A stretch of DNA of 64,000 nucleotides. Origin: Vibrio ponticus. GTDB lineage: Bacteria; Pseudomonadota; Gammaproteobacteria; Enterobacterales; Vibrionaceae. Positions within the stretch are counted from its first letter, which is position 1; every line of letters begins with the position of its first letter. The notes below the pieces were generated by a model, which was not told the DNA's origin, made no database searches, and saw only the letters and a program-made list of their open reading frames with translations. This document shows, in pieces, positions 62,292 to 64,000 of this stretch. The position numbers and the translations under genes were made by a program. The stretch covers positions 1,054,001-1,118,000 of the forward strand of contig NZ_AP019658.1 of NCBI RefSeq assembly GCF_009938225.1, in the 5' to 3' direction.

Positions 62292-63284
62292 TTACCCATC
62301 CAAACGAAATAAATGCACCCGAGTTTTACTCAATGTCCGCCTGACAAGTTCTCGATGCTCTACTCCACCCACTACCATAGCGCGATGCCTTTCCAGTTCC
62401 GTACATGCTTTTGCCCAATTTTGTTGGTTTAGACCAAGCCGCTGCAATATGGGAGGAACTTGAGAGCTTAACGTAAATTTGCCTTCGCGGTATTGCCGAG
62501 CTGTCCAATCTACAAGCTCGATATAATCTAACAGTCTAAACGTAATACCATCAAGCTCTGCACCATCACGATTCCCGACAAAAGGATGGAGGCAAGGTGT
62601 TGTTTCTTGCTGATTTTTCAATGAATCCAACCGGGCTTGAATTGAAGTAAAATCTGACGTTTCTGGCTTACTCGCGATACCCGCTCTTAAAGGGTTGAGA
62701 TCAACATACGCCATAGCAGCAAGCAGCGCTTTTTCGTCTAGTAATGCCTGACTCTTAAATCGACTCTCCCAAAAATGCCCACGGCACTCATCTTCCTGGT
62801 TCGCTTTGCAGGCTATTTCAAAGTTCAGCTCTTTCATAAACCAACTGAGACTCCATAGACGAGTTCGCCACGAATCGATAATCAGTAAGCACGCATCGAT
62901 TTCAGCCTCACTTTTTAATTGATCAGACAGCCAACGTTCAACCAGATGTGGCAGCTTATGCTCTTGTTGCCATCGTTCGACCACCTCCCTATTGGATAAA
63001 CAGAGCGCTTTATCTCGGTTAATGTGTACAACTAAATGATAGTGGTTACTCATTATCGCGTAAGCGCAAATATCAATGCAGTAGACATGAGAAAGCGCGT
63101 AGATTTTCTGCTTAATCCACTCTCTGCGGTGCTCGTAGCTTTGTTCTGTAACAGGGTCGACTCCGCATAGATAACTTCGCCTAACACACCGTGATACACA
63201 ATGATAGTAAGGCGTCGCTTCCACCGATACTTGCTGTTTTCGAGCCGTCGTCATGCTGGTATCCAAATCAAGATGAGTATTCAT
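62292..63284 (-). CDS. REP-associated tyrosine transposase (RAYT)
   Basis: 330 residues. The Y1 transposase domain has YYHCVSRCVRRSYLCG, the metal-binding HYH (H81-Y82-H83, in IMSNHYHLVVH) and the GHFWESRFKSQ segment, with AYVDLNPLRAG near the end of the domain. A basic C-terminal extension follows. A second start at the ATG 10 codons in (63254) begins the more conserved MTTARKQQ. RAYTs are single-copy genes flanked by short palindromic repeats that they may mobilise. Confidence 0.9.
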   Translation of the reverse strand: MNTHLDLDTSMTTARKQQVSVEATPYYHCVSRCVRRSYLCGVDPVTEQSYEHRREWIKQKIYALSHVYCIDICAYAIMSNHYHLVVHINRDKALCLSNREVVERWQQEHKLPHLVERWLSDQLKSEAEIDACLLIIDSWRTRLWSLSWFMKELNFEIACKANQEDECRGHFWESRFKSQALLDEKALLAAMAYVDLNPLRAGIASKPETSDFTSIQARLDSLKNQQETTPCLHPFVGNRDGAELDGITFRLLDYIELVDWTARQYREGKFTLSSQVPPILQRLGLNQQNWAKACTELERHRAMVVGGVEHRELVRRTLSKTRVHLFRLDG

Positions 63285-63369
63285 AGGCTAAAAACTATCA
63301 GTCAAAGCGACAAGAATAGATCGCGTAATCTATCGCGGTGTTAACAGTAATTCATACTTTGTTTACTTT

Positions 63370-63450
63370 ACGGTGTGTGTCCTTTTATAAAAAGAAGACA
63401 GATTCAGGATGTTCAGCCCGCCTTAGGGTGTGTGTCCCTATAAGGAAAAT
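63370..63450. repeat. Inverted GTGTGTGTCC repeats right of the RAYT gene
   Basis: GGTGTGTGTCCTTTTATA (about 63371) and GGGTGTGTGTCCCTATAAGG (about 63426) are reverse complements of the left-hand TATAAGGACACACACC units, also in two copies about 55 bases apart. Confidence 0.75.
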
Positions 63451-63575
63451 AATGACCGTTATCACACTCAGATTTGCTTGATACAAAAGTATAGTGATTG
63501 GATTTTTTTTGCTATTTCGCTGAATAAGCAATTGATTTAATTTTAGCTCATAGCATGAACACCCAGAGTTAAAAA

Positions 63576-64000
63576 ATGATTACTACACTAACAAACGTCA
63601 ATTTAATTAAACACCAACTTCAAGCGAACAATAAAAAAGAAGTTTTTGAAGAACTGGCTCAAGCGTTATTTGAAAATAACCGTATTAATAGCAAAGAAGC
63701 ATTTCTAGCTGATATCGAAGCACGTGAAGCGGTAAGTGTTACTTCAACTGAAGGCATTGCTTACCCACACGCAAAGAGCAAAGCAGTTATCGAGCCTGCA
63801 ATTGCTGTTGGCGTAAAACGTGAAGGTATCGAGTACGGTGACGAAGATGGTATCAAACCAACCGTATTCTTTATGATTGCATCACCAGATAACGGTGCTG
63901 ATCATCATATTTATGTACTACAAGAACTATTCGGAAAATTCAGCGATGAATTTATCGAAGAAATTAACAACGCACAAAACCAAGAACAAATTCTAAATAT
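63576..64000 (+). CDS. Fructose/mannose-family PTS protein, EIIA domain, cut by window edge
   Basis: 141 codons visible from the ATG at 63576. It is an EIIA of the same type as those at 54.2 and 58.6 kb, with the phospho-His in GIAYPHAKSK and SPDNGADHHIYVLQEL. EIIB and EIIC domains probably follow off the edge, giving a third permease of this family in ten kilobases. The sugar is unknown. Confidence 0.85.
   Translation, partial: MITTLTNVNLIKHQLQANNKKEVFEELAQALFENNRINSKEAFLADIEAREAVSVTSTEGIAYPHAKSKAVIEPAIAVGVKREGIEYGDEDGIKPTVFFMIASPDNGADHHIYVLQELFGKFSDEFIEEINNAQNQEQILN

Overview
The window looks like Vibrio (Vibrionaceae), most likely the second chromosome. It carries a Vibrio-type integron cassette array with VCR-like attC sites, tdh-kbl, pstSCAB, a NupC transporter, a GlyGly-CTERM trypsin, an EIIC-EAL fusion protein and a mannose-type PTS locus with an AraC regulator and manA. 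This assignment is inferred from gene content and base composition; no rRNA or other phylogenetic marker is present.

Layout. (1) 1-11.3 kb, minus strand: a capsule or exopolysaccharide cluster of Wzx/Wzy type. It encodes an outer-membrane barrel, a Wza-like exporter, a Wzc-like tyrosine kinase, three glycosyltransferases, a Wzy-like polymerase and a WbpO/WbpP (TviB/TviC)-type pair making UDP-GalNAcA. The flippase must lie off the left edge. A possible initiating sugar-phosphate transferase sits alone at 48.4-49.8 kb. (2) 11.8-24.5 kb: ArsR/ACR3 arsenite efflux, an EIIC-EAL c-di-GMP phosphodiesterase, an MscS-like channel, a DM13 protein, peptidase T, NupC with two PurR-like boxes, a small protein, a trypsin-like protease and an amino-acid permease. 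(3) 24.6-38.9 kb, accessory: an IS3-family element, then an array of gene cassettes read on the minus strand, with VCR-like attC sites and no visible integrase (a CALIN). Two kinds of IS110/IS1111-type element have inserted into the attC sites. ISa (two copies and one tail remnant) sits in the R'' core and ISb (two copies matching wherever compared) sits in the R' core. The cassettes encode a HEPN-motif protein preceded by a tRNA-like gene, a membrane-anchored PD-(D/E)XK nuclease-like protein and three unrecognised proteins. A phage-type integrase pseudogene marks the right side. (4) 39-50 kb: tdh-kbl, a LysR regulator, a four-gene operon (phosphoesterase, nitrilase-like, racemase, DMT exporter), a DUF2946-like protein, a periplasmic domain protein overlapping a GGDEF cyclase, and the initiating transferase. 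(5) 50.3-54 kb: pstSCAB. (6) 54.2-64 kb: three fructose/mannose-family PTS permeases (the last cut by the window edge), separate EIIB and EIIA-like proteins, an AraC regulator and manA. A RAYT transposase flanked by GTGTGTCC repeats interrupts this last region.

The most interesting part is the cassette array. RNA-guided-type transposons target cassette recombination sites, and one non-coding tail contains a short match to its own attC target. One cassette pairs a HEPN RNase-like gene with a tRNA-like gene whose anticodon arm is expanded. Several cassettes look like candidate phage-defence genes; that is inference.
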